Below the pieces are notes generated by a model. It saw only the letters and a list, made by a program, of their open reading frames with translations. It was not told the origin of the DNA and ran no database searches. A stretch of DNA of 64,000 bases from Magnetococcales bacterium. Lineage in GTDB: Bacteria > Pseudomonadota > Magnetococcia > Magnetococcales > Magnetaquicoccaceae. Made by a program: the position numbers and the translations under genes. Shown here piece by piece: positions 9,622 to 18,546 of the stretch; within the stretch, counting starts at the first letter, position 1; every line of letters begins with the position of its first letter. The stretch spans positions 1 to 64,000 of the forward strand of contig JADGAZ010000007.1 in assembly GCA_015231755.1 (NCBI GenBank). The letters are read 5' to 3'.

Positions 9622-10893
9622 ATGCTTATCGAATTCAGCGTCACCAACTACCTCTCCTTTTGCGAACGCCAGACCCTGAGCATGGCGGCCAGCAGTCAGT
9701 ATCGGGAAAATCCGGAAAACACCTTCGCTCCCGGTCTGCCCCGCATGCCCAAGTTGCTCAAATCCACCGTGATCTACGGTCCCAACGCCTCGGGCAAGAG
9801 CAACCTGATCCGGGCCGCGTTGTTCATGTGGGATTTTGTGCTCAACTCCTCCAAGGGTCAGGAGGGGGACATCATCGATGTGCATCCTTTTTTGCTCAAC
9901 AACAAAAACATGCAGGCTCCCAGCGTCTTCGAGATGATCTTCATCGAAGACGAGATTCGTTATCAATACGGCTTTGCCGTCACCCGGGAACGGGTCACCC
10001 ACGAATGGCTCATCGCCTATCCCAGCGGACGCCCCCAACGCTGGTTTGAACGCTATCTGGACGCGGAATCCGGCAAGGAGGTGTGGAACCTCCACAAGAA
10101 ATACATGCCCGGCAACCGGGAGGTGTGGCGGGATGCCACCCGCAAGAACGCCTTGTTTCTTTCCACCGCCATCCAGCTCAACAGCGCGTCGTTGCGTCCG
10201 GTGTTCGACTGGTTCGACAAACGGTTGCGGGTGTTCCGTCCCCATCTGGAGGTGAGCAAGGAGTTTTCCGCCTCGTTGTGCAAGGATGCGGAAGGATGCC
10301 TGAAAGTGTTGAAATTCCTCAATCAAGCCGACATGGACATCGAGGGGATCCGTCTGGAAAGCCGGTCGGTGGGGGATCTGGGCATGGAGGATCTTCCTCC
10401 GGAGGTGCGGGCCGCGCTGCAAAAAGAGATGTCCAGCACCATCGTCACCGAAGTGCGCTTTGAACGCTCCATGGCCGACACCGGCAAGCCGGTGCTGCTC
10501 CCCTGGGAGGCGGAGTCCAGAGGCACGCAGAAACTGTTCGCTTTGGCTTGGCCCTGGATGAACATTCTGGGACAGGGACGTGTGTTGTTCATGGACGAAA
10601 TGGATACCAGCCTGCACCATCATCTGGTGAAATTTCTGTTCGGCCTGATGCACGATGTCAACACCAACCAGCATCGGGCCCAACTGATCAGCACCACCCA
10701 CGACACCGCTTTGATGGATCCCGGGGCGTTCCGTCGGGATCAATTCTGGATGATGGAAAAAAGCGGGGATCGGTGCAGCGAACTGTATCCAATCTCCGAT
10801 TTCGACATCGAACAGGGTGAGCCGTTGCAACGTCGTTATCTGGAAGGCAATTTCGGAGCCATTCCGACCTTCAAAAGGTTCAAGGAGTTGTGA
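9622..10893 (+). CDS. RloA/AbiLi-type AAA ATPase
   Basis: A 423-residue ATPase of the COG1106 type (SMC/OLD-like AAA). The N-terminus MLIEFSVTNYLSFCERQTL is the typical ABC-like first strand; Walker A is YGPNASGKSN near residue 55, the signature-like segment is ESRGTQKLF near residue 296, Walker B is VLFMDEMDTS near residue 325, and the H-loop is STTHDTALM. The downstream gene overlaps it by 4 nt (GTGA) and encodes the RloB partner, so the pair forms a translationally coupled two-gene module. Such pairs occur near restriction loci and as the lactococcal AbiL abortive-infection system, so phage defence is the likely role. This has not been shown for this copy. Confidence 0.87.
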   Translation: MLIEFSVTNYLSFCERQTLSMAASSQYRENPENTFAPGLPRMPKLLKSTVIYGPNASGKSNLIRAALFMWDFVLNSSKGQEGDIIDVHPFLLNNKNMQAPSVFEMIFIEDEIRYQYGFAVTRERVTHEWLIAYPSGRPQRWFERYLDAESGKEVWNLHKKYMPGNREVWRDATRKNALFLSTAIQLNSASLRPVFDWFDKRLRVFRPHLEVSKEFSASLCKDAEGCLKVLKFLNQADMDIEGIRLESRSVGDLGMEDLPPEVRAALQKEMSSTIVTEVRFERSMADTGKPVLLPWEAESRGTQKLFALAWPWMNILGQGRVLFMDEMDTSLHHHLVKFLFGLMHDVNTNQHRAQLISTTHDTALMDPGAFRRDQFWMMEKSGDRCSELYPISDFDIEQGEPLQRRYLEGNFGAIPTFKRFKEL

Positions 10894-11597
10894 GCGTCTT
10901 GCCCAAGGAAGGGATCACCCGTGGCAACGCCTCCCGGATCCGGGAGCGGGCCGGACCCACGCTGGAGCGGGCCACTCCCCGCCGTCCTCCCCACGATCAT
11001 CATCTGTTGTTGGCCCCCGAGGCGGCCCTGGGTTATCTGGGCGCTCTGATCCTCGCTTTGGGCCTGGAAAAAAAGATTACCCTCGCCCCGTTGCCCCCCA
11101 TGGCGCTGTGGCTGAAAACCTGCCGGGAGCAGATCCGCCGTTTTGGACCCTTCATGCGGATCGATTGCCTGTTGGAGTGGGATGGAACGGATGCGGATGG
11201 CCTTCAGGAGGGCTGGGAAGCGTTCCGGGAGGAGCTTGGCGCCGCCACCGGAGTCCGGCCCCGGCTGGTTTGCTGTCGTCCGGTGTTCGAGTTGTGGATT
11301 CTGCTGCATTTTGAATCCCCGGGTCCGGAGTGGGACCACGGGGAGTGGGTGCGGGAACGGGTACGGCAATGCCTGGAGACCCTGCCGGATTCCGGATCCG
11401 CCTCGCTGTGGGTTCGCACCGCTCCCCGGTTGGGTCTGGCGGTGCGACGGTCCAGGGAGATGGCCCGTGTGCGTGTCGCCGGTGGTTCCGGGGATGACCG
11501 ACTGCCAGCCGTGCCCGGTACCCATCTGCACGAATGGATCTGCGGTTGGTACCGCATCGCCCGCTGTGATCTGCCCGCGGGCGACGGCGCGTCTTAG
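10890..11597 (+). CDS. RloB-like partner protein
   Basis: A 235-residue soluble protein that starts with GTG overlapping the stop of the ATPase gene, after an AAGGAG Shine-Dalgarno. The conserved stretch RPVFELWILLHFE (about 130-142) is the hallmark of RloB/AbiLii proteins, which are thought to be the effector, possibly nuclease-like, of the RloA/RloB module. The N-terminus (GNASRIRERAG) is basic. The C-terminus looks divergent. It belongs with the preceding ATPase as one toxin-like or abortive-infection unit. Confidence 0.75.
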   Translation: MSVLPKEGITRGNASRIRERAGPTLERATPRRPPHDHHLLLAPEAALGYLGALILALGLEKKITLAPLPPMALWLKTCREQIRRFGPFMRIDCLLEWDGTDADGLQEGWEAFREELGAATGVRPRLVCCRPVFELWILLHFESPGPEWDHGEWVRERVRQCLETLPDSGSASLWVRTAPRLGLAVRRSREMARVRVAGGSGDDRLPAVPGTHLHEWICGWYRIARCDLPAGDGAS

Positions 11598-11659
11598 AGC
11601 CGATCCGGCCTGAACGCGCCGCCATCCGTCTTGGCGGGTGGATCTTCGTCGAAATCAGA

Positions 11660-12277
11660 TCAATTCCCGTTGGCTTCCGGGGCGGGGTCCACGGCCTGGG
11701 GGGACTCTCCCTGGCCCTGCTGGAAAAAACGCCGCCGGACCCACAGCCCGATGAACAGCAGACCGATTCCGGTGAAGAAATAGATCTGGTAGTGCTTGAT
11801 CTTGTCCAGAAAAGCCTCCATGGCGTGTCCGAAGATGAATCCGCCATAGGCAAAGCTGATGGCCCAGACGATGGCGGCCAGGGCGTTGAGGATCACGAAG
11901 CGCAACGTGCGGATTTCGCTGGCCCCCAGGGCGAACGGGGTGACGTTGCGCACGCCGTAGACAAAACGGAATCCCAGAATGAACCAGGTGTCGAAGCGTT
12001 GCAGCAGATCCATCACCCGATCCGTGCGCCGTTTCCAGCTTTCGCTGCTGGTGCGTTTGACCAGCAGATGTCCCCAGCGGCGACCGATGAAAAAATAGAG
12101 TTGATCCCCGCAATAGGTGCCGGCAAACGACGACAGGATCACCATATTCAGGTCCAGCAATCCGGTCTTGGCCATGTATCCGGCCACCAGCACCATGGTT
12201 TCTCCTTCCAGGAAGGTGCCGACAAACAAGACGATGTAACCGTATTCGCGCAAAAAAGCTTCCAGCGTTTCCATCAT
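11660..12277 (-). CDS. DedA family membrane protein
   Basis: A 205-residue DedA/VTT (SNARE-associated) protein with the diagnostic FLEGETMVLVAGYMAKTG near residue 22 and FVYGVRNVTPFALG near residue 104, plus C-terminal membrane helices. Members of the family transport or flip phospholipids and undecaprenyl phosphate, or influence proton motive force. It starts with two adjacent ATG codons. It is separated by about 60 bp from the PstS-like gene upstream and could be cotranscribed with it. Confidence 0.92.
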   Translation of the reverse strand: MMETLEAFLREYGYIVLFVGTFLEGETMVLVAGYMAKTGLLDLNMVILSSFAGTYCGDQLYFFIGRRWGHLLVKRTSSESWKRRTDRVMDLLQRFDTWFILGFRFVYGVRNVTPFALGASEIRTLRFVILNALAAIVWAISFAYGGFIFGHAMEAFLDKIKHYQIYFFTGIGLLFIGLWVRRRFFQQGQGESPQAVDPAPEANGN

Positions 12278-12335
12278 GCGGTATCCGTTCCTTGTGACGT
12301 GATGGGAGGGTATGGGAGGACAGAGGGTGGCGGTT

Positions 12336-13238
12336 TCAAGGGGGCGGCGTGTAGCCGTTGCGGGTCAGGATCTCCTGGCCCGGGGCGCTGACGATCCACT
12401 CCAGGAATTTTTTGATTTCTCCTTGAGGTTCCCCCAGGGTGTACAGATACAAGGACCGGGACAAAGGATAGGTATGGTCCAGGGTGGAGGCGGCGGTGGG
12501 GGGCACGCAGGGGGCGTCGGTTTCGTGGAGTTTGGAGACGCACAGGGTCTTGACCGCGTTGGTGACGAAGGCCATGCCCGAATAGCCGATGGCGCAGGGC
12601 ATTTGCGCCACCATGTTCACCACCCCTTCGGAGGCGTCCAGGCTGAACAATTGCGGATCGAACTGTTCGTTTTTGTTGAGGATGGTCTGCCGGAAGAACA
12701 TGTAGGTGCCGGAGTTGTTCTTGCGGCTGATGGGTTGGATCTTTTGATCCGGACAGCCGGGAATGCGGACGCCGAGGGAACTCCAGGAGAGCAGGGGATT
12801 GCCTTTGCTGTAGATTTCGGTCAGTTGCGGCAGCGACAGCCCGTTGATGGGATTGGAGGGGTGGACCACGATCGAAACCGCATCCTGGGCCACCACGTGG
12901 GCGACCGGGATGGCGTGGGCATGTTTTTTGGCGAACAGTTGCAGCTCCCGCTCCCGCAACTGACGGCTGACGGAGGCGATCTCCACATGGCCGTTGAGCA
13001 GGGCGGCGACGCCGTTGCCCGATCCTCCCCCCGTCACCTCGATGCGGACATGGGGTTCCCGCTCCTGATAGAGCCGCACCCACTCCTTGAGCACCTTGGA
13101 CAGGGTGTCGGATCCTTTGATGCGGATCTGGGCATGGGGGGTGGAGCCTGAGGATTCGGAGGCCACCAGCAAACCCGGCAGCAGGATCACGCACAGCAGG
13201 AAGGTGGCAAAAAGCGTCGAGGGAGCTTTGGTTTTCAT
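12336..13238 (-). CDS. PstS-like phosphate-type substrate-binding protein
   Basis: A 300-residue exported protein. The signal peptide is about residues 1-27 (hydrophobic FATFLLCVILLPGLLVASE); the mature part opens with IRIKGSDTLSKVLKEW and has VTGGGSGNGVAALLNG and ISRKNNSGTYMFFRQ, the anion-binding loops of PstS-like periplasmic proteins. No pstC, pstA, pstB or phoU lies next to it, so it may serve a distant transporter, a sensor, or another oxyanion. The start is the ATG at the signal peptide; upstream codons of the open frame are not plausible. Confidence 0.88.
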   Translation of the reverse strand: MKTKAPSTLFATFLLCVILLPGLLVASESSGSTPHAQIRIKGSDTLSKVLKEWVRLYQEREPHVRIEVTGGGSGNGVAALLNGHVEIASVSRQLRERELQLFAKKHAHAIPVAHVVAQDAVSIVVHPSNPINGLSLPQLTEIYSKGNPLLSWSSLGVRIPGCPDQKIQPISRKNNSGTYMFFRQTILNKNEQFDPQLFSLDASEGVVNMVAQMPCAIGYSGMAFVTNAVKTLCVSKLHETDAPCVPPTAASTLDHTYPLSRSLYLYTLGEPQGEIKKFLEWIVSAPGQEILTRNGYTPPP

Positions 13239-13264
13239 GGTTGATCCCACCTGCCCTGTCAGTG

Positions 13265-15490
13265 TCAGGAGTGCGGTTGATCCGGAGTACACGGGATGTG
13301 ACGGGAGGTGGCCAACAATTCCGCCTCCATTTCCGGTGCCGCGACCCAGACCTGGGTGAGCGGGCCATCGAGGGCCAGGAGCGCTTCCAGGGATTCCCGT
13401 CCCCGTTGGCGGTCCGAATAGGCCAAAGGCTCGTCCAGGGCGATGAACCGGGCCGATTGGGAGCCGGAGCGGGCGGTGAGAGCCTGACACAGGGCCAGAC
13501 GCAGAGCCAGATTCACCTGGCGACGCACCCCGGTGGACAGCGCGGTCATGGGGATCGGGTCGTTTTGGGTGGCGGAGCCGATCTCTCCGTTGAGGGCGTC
13601 ATCCAGGCGCGGCGTGTGATAACGTCCCTGGGTGACCACAGGCACCAGTTGGGCCATCACCCGGTTCAACTCCGCCACGAACAGGGTGTGCAGCTCTCCT
13701 TCCGCCCCCTGGAGCAGCTTTCTGGCCAGGTCGCGGATGCCGATGGCGTGCCGATCCTGGTGATTTTCCGTTTCGCGGGCCGCCAGTTCGGCGTTCAGTC
13801 GGGACCGTTCCCGTCGTCTGGCCAGTTCGTGGGCCACTTCGGTGGCCACCCGGGTTGCCTGGGCCTGACGTGCGTTTTGCTCCTTTTCGGCCTCCAGGAT
13901 CCGGGTGGCGATCCGTTCCCGCAGGTCATTCTGTCCATCCAGGAAGATTTGCAACTGTTCGGACAGGGGGTTCAGCTCCCCGGCCAGCAGGGTTTCGTCC
14001 ATCAGGGGGGCACCCGCTTCCCGGGTCCAGCGGTTCAGGTCGTGGCGCCAGGGGGTGTTCTCCAGGGCGAGCAGTTGTTCCACCTGTTTTTTCAAAGGCT
14101 GGCTGGCAGCCTCGGGGATGGTGTCGATGGTGTGCCACGCCGTGGCCGCCTGGAGATCCTGTTGCGCCTTGTCCGCCATGGCCCCGCGGATGCGCATTCC
14201 GGCGAACCAGCGGGCGAGCAGATTCCACACCAGGAGCAACGAAAACAGTTCGGCGGTGTATACCAGCAACAGATTCGGCGCCCGATTCAAAAACGGCAGG
14301 GCGTTGGACAACAGAGGGGACAGCCAAGCGGGTAGCCGATCGTGCAGGATATGCTGCCACACCACCAGGGTGGCAAACCAACTGGCGAGACTCAACAGCA
14401 AAAACAAGGTGATGCGCCGACCCCGCAGGGCGCGCCGATCCCTGGCCCGCTGTTCCTTGTCCGTCAGTTCGGCCCGTTCCCGGGGGAGCGTGGGGGGATC
14501 GTCGGGATTCGGCGGGGCCGCCCCCAGCCAGCGCAACAGCCGATCCCGTTCCTCCTGGACCGTGGCCAGGATTTTTTCCAGACCCTCCAGCCGGGCCACC
14601 CAGCCCGCGTGCCATTGGCGCAACAAGGTGGCGGGGGGATCGATTGGACCCAAATGGTTCTCCAGACCCAGGGTTTCGATCTCCCGGAGTCCGTCATCCA
14701 GTCGGGCGCAATGGTTTTTCCACTCCGGCAGGCCGATGGCGGCGGGAGTCTGGATCAAGGGGGTGCAGGCGGACTCGATACGTTGTCCCGCCTGGACGAT
14801 TCCCGCTTCCAGCCCGGACCACCGGGCGATGGTGGCGTTGGCGGTGGCGACCTGGGCACAGGCCTGCTGGTGTTTTTCTTCCAGCCGGGCCCGGGTCGAT
14901 TCCTGGATGTTCAAGGTGACCAACGCGCTCCGCAGGGCCGCCTGTTGGTTTTGACGGGCTTCGATCTGTTGGGCGAGGGTTTGGCTTTCGGCGTCGAGGG
15001 AGGCTTCCAGCGCTTCGAGCCGGCTCACACCCGACAACGCCTTGATCGTGCCGCCGGGACGGCCATGGCGTCCCTGGGCCTGATAGAGGGTGTCCAGGTA
15101 TTCGGAAAAATCACAGCCGATGAGGGGGCTCATGGCCCAGTCCACCGCTTCGACCCCCGAGGCCAAAAGCTTGCCGTCACGGGTGAGGGTGGCCTGATGG
15201 TTGCCCTGGCGGTCGAGTTGACGTCGCAGGGTGTGCGGAATCCGGTCCGGACCGATGAAGTCCAGGGTGACCGAACCCTGATCCGCTCCCCAGCGGATCG
15301 CCTTGGGAAGATCGGCGCCGGACAACTGGACCGTGCGTCCGAACAGGGCCAGACAGAGGGTTTCCAGAATGGCCGACTTGCCGGATTCGTTCGGGCCGGT
15401 GATGAGAATGCCACCGCGCTCGGGCAGATCGTCGAGATTCAGATGCTCGAAGCGCAGAATGTTTTCGGATTGGAGCCGCCGGATGATCAT
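13265..15490 (-). CDS. SMC/YhaN-like ATPase with membrane anchor in the coiled coil
   Basis: A 741-residue RecF/SMC-type ATPase. Walker A is ITGPNESGKSAIL (near residue 35); the C-terminal half-site has GVRRQVNLALRLALCQ (signature-like, about 648) and RFIALDEPLAYSD (Walker B, about 680). The middle is coiled coil, interrupted by two strongly hydrophobic stretches (about residues 360-385 and 400-430). The molecule therefore looks membrane-tethered, as in YhaN-like ATPases, rather than a free SbcC. No SbcD-like nuclease gene is adjacent; only a 67-residue gene overlaps its start. DNA repair or DNA-membrane attachment is the likely area, but the function is unknown. Confidence 0.75.
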   Translation of the reverse strand: MIIRRLQSENILRFEHLNLDDLPERGGILITGPNESGKSAILETLCLALFGRTVQLSGADLPKAIRWGADQGSVTLDFIGPDRIPHTLRRQLDRQGNHQATLTRDGKLLASGVEAVDWAMSPLIGCDFSEYLDTLYQAQGRHGRPGGTIKALSGVSRLEALEASLDAESQTLAQQIEARQNQQAALRSALVTLNIQESTRARLEEKHQQACAQVATANATIARWSGLEAGIVQAGQRIESACTPLIQTPAAIGLPEWKNHCARLDDGLREIETLGLENHLGPIDPPATLLRQWHAGWVARLEGLEKILATVQEERDRLLRWLGAAPPNPDDPPTLPRERAELTDKEQRARDRRALRGRRITLFLLLSLASWFATLVVWQHILHDRLPAWLSPLLSNALPFLNRAPNLLLVYTAELFSLLLVWNLLARWFAGMRIRGAMADKAQQDLQAATAWHTIDTIPEAASQPLKKQVEQLLALENTPWRHDLNRWTREAGAPLMDETLLAGELNPLSEQLQIFLDGQNDLRERIATRILEAEKEQNARQAQATRVATEVAHELARRRERSRLNAELAARETENHQDRHAIGIRDLARKLLQGAEGELHTLFVAELNRVMAQLVPVVTQGRYHTPRLDDALNGEIGSATQNDPIPMTALSTGVRRQVNLALRLALCQALTARSGSQSARFIALDEPLAYSDRQRGRESLEALLALDGPLTQVWVAAPEMEAELLATSRHIPCTPDQPHS

Positions 15491-15690
15491 GCGGATGTCT
15501 CCCCAGGAGAGCGGGTGGTGTTCAGGCGGTTGAGCAGCAGTTCCGTGGCTTCCCGGAGTCTGGCGGCCTCGATGGAGCCTGTGGGATTGGGAAAGATTTC
15601 CAGCGCCTTGCGGCAGTGGGCTTCGAGAATGAACAACGGATCCTGGACGCGGAATGTGGCGCCGTTTGCGGACGGTTCAGGGAGGGACAT
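15487..15690 (-). CDS. Small helical protein coupled to the SMC-like ATPase
   Basis: A 67-residue, mostly helical, acidic-to-neutral protein without membrane segments (core DPLFILEAHCRKALEIF). Its stop overlaps the start of the ATPase gene (ATGA), and a GAGGTGA Shine-Dalgarno precedes its ATG, so it is a real coupled gene. I recognise no family. The tight coupling suggests a subunit or regulator of the ATPase. Confidence 0.65.
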   Translation of the reverse strand: MSLPEPSANGATFRVQDPLFILEAHCRKALEIFPNPTGSIEAARLREATELLLNRLNTTRSPGETSA

Positions 15691-15800
15691 CGGTTCACCT
15701 CGTGGCGGGCCGGGGGTCGTGAAGACGCAAAGAGGCTTGGATTGGAGATTCCGGGATCCATCTTATTCGTTTTGCGGTTCCGGGTAAACCCGGCATCTCA

Positions 15801-16940
15801 CTAGATGAGGCGGATCGGCTGAAAACCGTTGCCCGGTTCGCGGAAATTGGTCACCTGACCCCGGTAGACCCGGGCCGCGACCCCTAAAATCCGATCCCGG
15901 TAGACAAACAGGCGTATATCGGTTTTCAAGGGGGTGCCCTGGGGGTCCACCACGGTGAGGGAGGGGGGCACGTGACGTTGCACCAGGGTGGCGGCGGGGT
16001 CGAGGGAGTCGAAGCGGGCGCGGCTGATCTTGTCCCCCAGCAGCACTCCCCGTCCTCCGAATCCCTGGCAGGGTTTGAAGACCCAGCGTGCCCGCTCTTT
16101 CCAGACCTGGTTGCGGTCCCGTTGGTGGAGAAAGCGGGTTTCCGGCACGATGGAGGCGATGAAGGCCGCCTCTTCCGGGGAACATCCCAACCCGACCAGG
16201 GCCGCGGGATCCGACCAGACCACCAAGTGGCGTTTGTCCGCCAGCAGACCGTAGAGGCGGGGATTGGGGGTGAGGCAGACGGTACGGTTGAGCCAGGCGG
16301 CTTTCAGACCCGCGAGGGGTGGGCTTTCCAGGTAGAAATCGCAGTGGCGGTTGTAGATCAGATCCACCCGGTTTCCGGCGTGGAATACCCCGTCGGCGTT
16401 CATTTCCAGTTTGGACGGATCGAGAATGGCGCAGGGGCTACCGGCGGCGGTGAGCAGGGTGGCGCAGGCGACCATCTCCGGATACAGGAACTGGGCTTCC
16501 GGTTGGGCGTCCAGGATCACGATGCGCCGGGGTCTGGCCGCAGGATCGCCGCTGAAGCGGGCCATCTCTTCCCAAAAGGTTTCCAGCAGTCGGGTCTGAT
16601 GGGGATCTTCGAGGTCGAAGATCTCCGGGGGAAAGGTCGGACCCGGGGGGAAACAGGGATTCTGGGCGCAATGGGCCATGAGGGCGCCACCGGCATTGGT
16701 GTTGACCTCGATCAGGCGCGGTCCATCCGGGGTGAGATGAAAATCATAGCCCATCATCACCGCCTCGTGACCCGGATCGAACCGGGCGGTATCCGGGGTG
16801 TCCGGCAGGAGGCGGGGATGGTTCAGGGCCAGTCGGCGCAGGGCGCGGGTCAGCCGGATCATGTGGCGCAGATCCCGGCGGCGGATGGTGGCGTGGGGGC
16901 GGAGGGGATCCGGCTGCCAGGAAAGGGGGCTTGGGGTCAT
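15801..16940 (-). CDS. ATP-grasp-like protein of unknown substrate
   Basis: A 379-residue soluble protein. Features pointing to an ATP-grasp fold are RLIEVNTNAGGALM (about 93-106), the lysine-containing WVFKPCQGFGGRG glycine-rich loop (about 302-314), and the closing segment LKTDIRLFVYRDRILG. Conserved elements occur in an unusual order, as in circularly permuted ATP-grasp proteins. The start ATG overlaps the stop of the MFS gene (ATGA), so the two are coupled. The partner transporter suggests that it makes or ligates a small peptide-like compound that is exported or imported, but this is inference. Confidence 0.65.
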   Translation of the reverse strand: MTPSPLSWQPDPLRPHATIRRRDLRHMIRLTRALRRLALNHPRLLPDTPDTARFDPGHEAVMMGYDFHLTPDGPRLIEVNTNAGGALMAHCAQNPCFPPGPTFPPEIFDLEDPHQTRLLETFWEEMARFSGDPAARPRRIVILDAQPEAQFLYPEMVACATLLTAAGSPCAILDPSKLEMNADGVFHAGNRVDLIYNRHCDFYLESPPLAGLKAAWLNRTVCLTPNPRLYGLLADKRHLVVWSDPAALVGLGCSPEEAAFIASIVPETRFLHQRDRNQVWKERARWVFKPCQGFGGRGVLLGDKISRARFDSLDPAATLVQRHVPPSLTVVDPQGTPLKTDIRLFVYRDRILGVAARVYRGQVTNFREPGNGFQPIRLI

Positions 16941-18121
16941 GGAGCGGTCTCCGGTCGGGCGGCGAGCAGGTTGGCGGCGCGCTGGGAGGCCAGGGTGCCG
17001 ATGAGGGCGGCGAGTGCCAGAGTCAGGAACATGGCTGCGTGACCGAACCGTTGAAAGATCACCCCGGAGAGGGCCATGCCCAGTCCACCCCCCATGCCAT
17101 AGGAGAGGGCCGAAAGCCATCCCTGGGCCGTGGCCCTGGCCCGGGGCGGGGCGAAGTCGTGAACCCGGCGCACCGAGGAGACGTGAAAGGTGCCGAAGGT
17201 GAATCCGTGCAGCAGTTGGGCGCAGGCCAGCAGGATGATTTCCGTGGTGGTGGCGTACAGGGTCCAGCGGATCGTGGCCACCAGCAGAGAGAAGGTGAGC
17301 AGACGCGCCACTCCGAAGCGGGCCAGAATGGCCTGGGAGCGGTTCATCAGCAGCACTTCCGCCAACACGCCCACGGCCCACAGCAAGCCGATGGTGGTGC
17401 GGTTGAAGTCGTGTTGCTGCAGATGGAGGGACATGAAACCATAATAGCCCCCATGGGAGAACTGCATCATGGCGGCGCTGAAATAAAACCAGCGGACATC
17501 GTGGCGGGCGAACAGGGTGGTGAGGGGGATGCGTTCTCCCCGGGGAACCGGCATGCGGGGCATGCCGGTGGCGCACAGCACCGTGGCGCCCAGCAGCAAG
17601 GCGATGACCACCGGCACGACTTCCAGTCCCACCCGGTCGCTTAAGGGCCCCACCCCCAGGGAACACAGAATGAATCCCCAGGATCCCCACAGGCGCAACT
17701 GGCCATAGTCCCAACGGTGCGCCACCGCCAGTTCCATGGCGGTGGCGTCGGTCAGGGCCAAAGGCCCGGTATGAAAGATGCTGTAGACCACGGTGACCGC
17801 CAGAATCCACAGGGGTCCGGAATCCACAAAGAACAGACAGAAGGATCCCAAGGCGCCGACGCAGGTGGCCAGGATCACCGTGTTCCGGGAGCCCCGATCC
17901 GCCCATGCGGCCCACAGGGGCGGGGCGGGAATGCGGATCCATTGGGACAGGGCCGTCAACAGACCGATGGACTGGGCGCCGTATCCCAGACTGGCCAGAT
18001 GCAAGGGCCAATAGGGAATCCACACCCCCACCACCGCGAAGTAGCAGGCGTAGAATCCGGCGATGGGCCAGCGGGACGGAGTGGTCAACGGAAGGCGGAT
18101 GGGCCGGGCCGATGGGGTCAA
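16937..18121 (-). CDS. MFS_1-like transporter (HcaT/nucleoside symporter type)
   Basis: A 394-residue carrier with about 12 hydrophobic helices. The segment HRWDYGQLRLWGSWGF after helix 4 is characteristic of the MFS_1-like/LacY-related family that includes HcaT. There is no ATG at the correct place: the best start is a TTG whose TTGA overlaps the stop of the preceding DUF2782-type gene, and translation would rely on coupling because no Shine-Dalgarno is visible. It is followed by the overlapping ATP-grasp-like gene, giving a compact three-gene operon. The substrate is unknown. Confidence 0.82.
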   Translation of the reverse strand: MTPSARPIRLPLTTPSRWPIAGFYACYFAVVGVWIPYWPLHLASLGYGAQSIGLLTALSQWIRIPAPPLWAAWADRGSRNTVILATCVGALGSFCLFFVDSGPLWILAVTVVYSIFHTGPLALTDATAMELAVAHRWDYGQLRLWGSWGFILCSLGVGPLSDRVGLEVVPVVIALLLGATVLCATGMPRMPVPRGERIPLTTLFARHDVRWFYFSAAMMQFSHGGYYGFMSLHLQQHDFNRTTIGLLWAVGVLAEVLLMNRSQAILARFGVARLLTFSLLVATIRWTLYATTTEIILLACAQLLHGFTFGTFHVSSVRRVHDFAPPRARATAQGWLSALSYGMGGGLGMALSGVIFQRFGHAAMFLTLALAALIGTLASQRAANLLAARPETAP

Positions 18122-18546
18122 TAGCGGAACAGTACCCAGTGGGGGACGGCGATTTTGAGTTCGTAGCCGTTGGAGCGGGACTCGAACAGTCCATCCCCGT
18201 CGGTGTCGATGAGGTAGTAGGTCGGACCGTTGACCGGAATCACCTGGATCTGATAAATGGCCCCATGGGTCATGAATTCCCGTACCTGATTGCCCTGGGC
18301 GTCTTCGTATTTGCGGATGACGGTTTCGTGACCCGGATGGTCCGGATCCAGATTTTCCCGCAGTTCCGAAACCAACGGTCCTTTGGTGGGGATCGGCTGG
18401 GGGTCTCCCCGGTAGGTTTCGGCGGCCAGGGCGTTCTGGGCGGTCAGAAGCAGCAGCGCCAGCAGCGTGGAACACATCACCCGGTCGCGGCGGTCGCGGA
18501 GACGGGTTGGACCTTGGGCAACAAGAGAGGGTGATTGGGACTTCAT
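18118..18546 (-). CDS. DUF2782-type exported small protein
   Basis: A 142-residue protein with an N-terminal hydrophobic stretch (MCSTLLALLLLTAQNALA, residues 24-41) that reads as a signal peptide, followed by a globular part with YYLIDTDGDGLFESRSNG near the C-terminus. This matches the small periplasmic DUF2782 family that often sits beside polA. The ATG used has a GGGGAG Shine-Dalgarno; the internal Met at residue 24 would give a conventional signal peptide. Its start codon overlaps that of the divergent polA by two bases, so any promoters must lie inside the opposite gene. Confidence 0.75.
   Translation of the reverse strand: MKSQSPSLVAQGPTRLRDRRDRVMCSTLLALLLLTAQNALAAETYRGDPQPIPTKGPLVSELRENLDPDHPGHETVIRKYEDAQGNQVREFMTHGAIYQIQVIPVNGPTYYLIDTDGDGLFESRSNGYELKIAVPHWVLFRY

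Noticed and set aside
12336-13238. A pst phosphate uptake operon
   Set aside because: Only a PstS-like protein is present; neighbours are DedA and the SMC-like ATPase.
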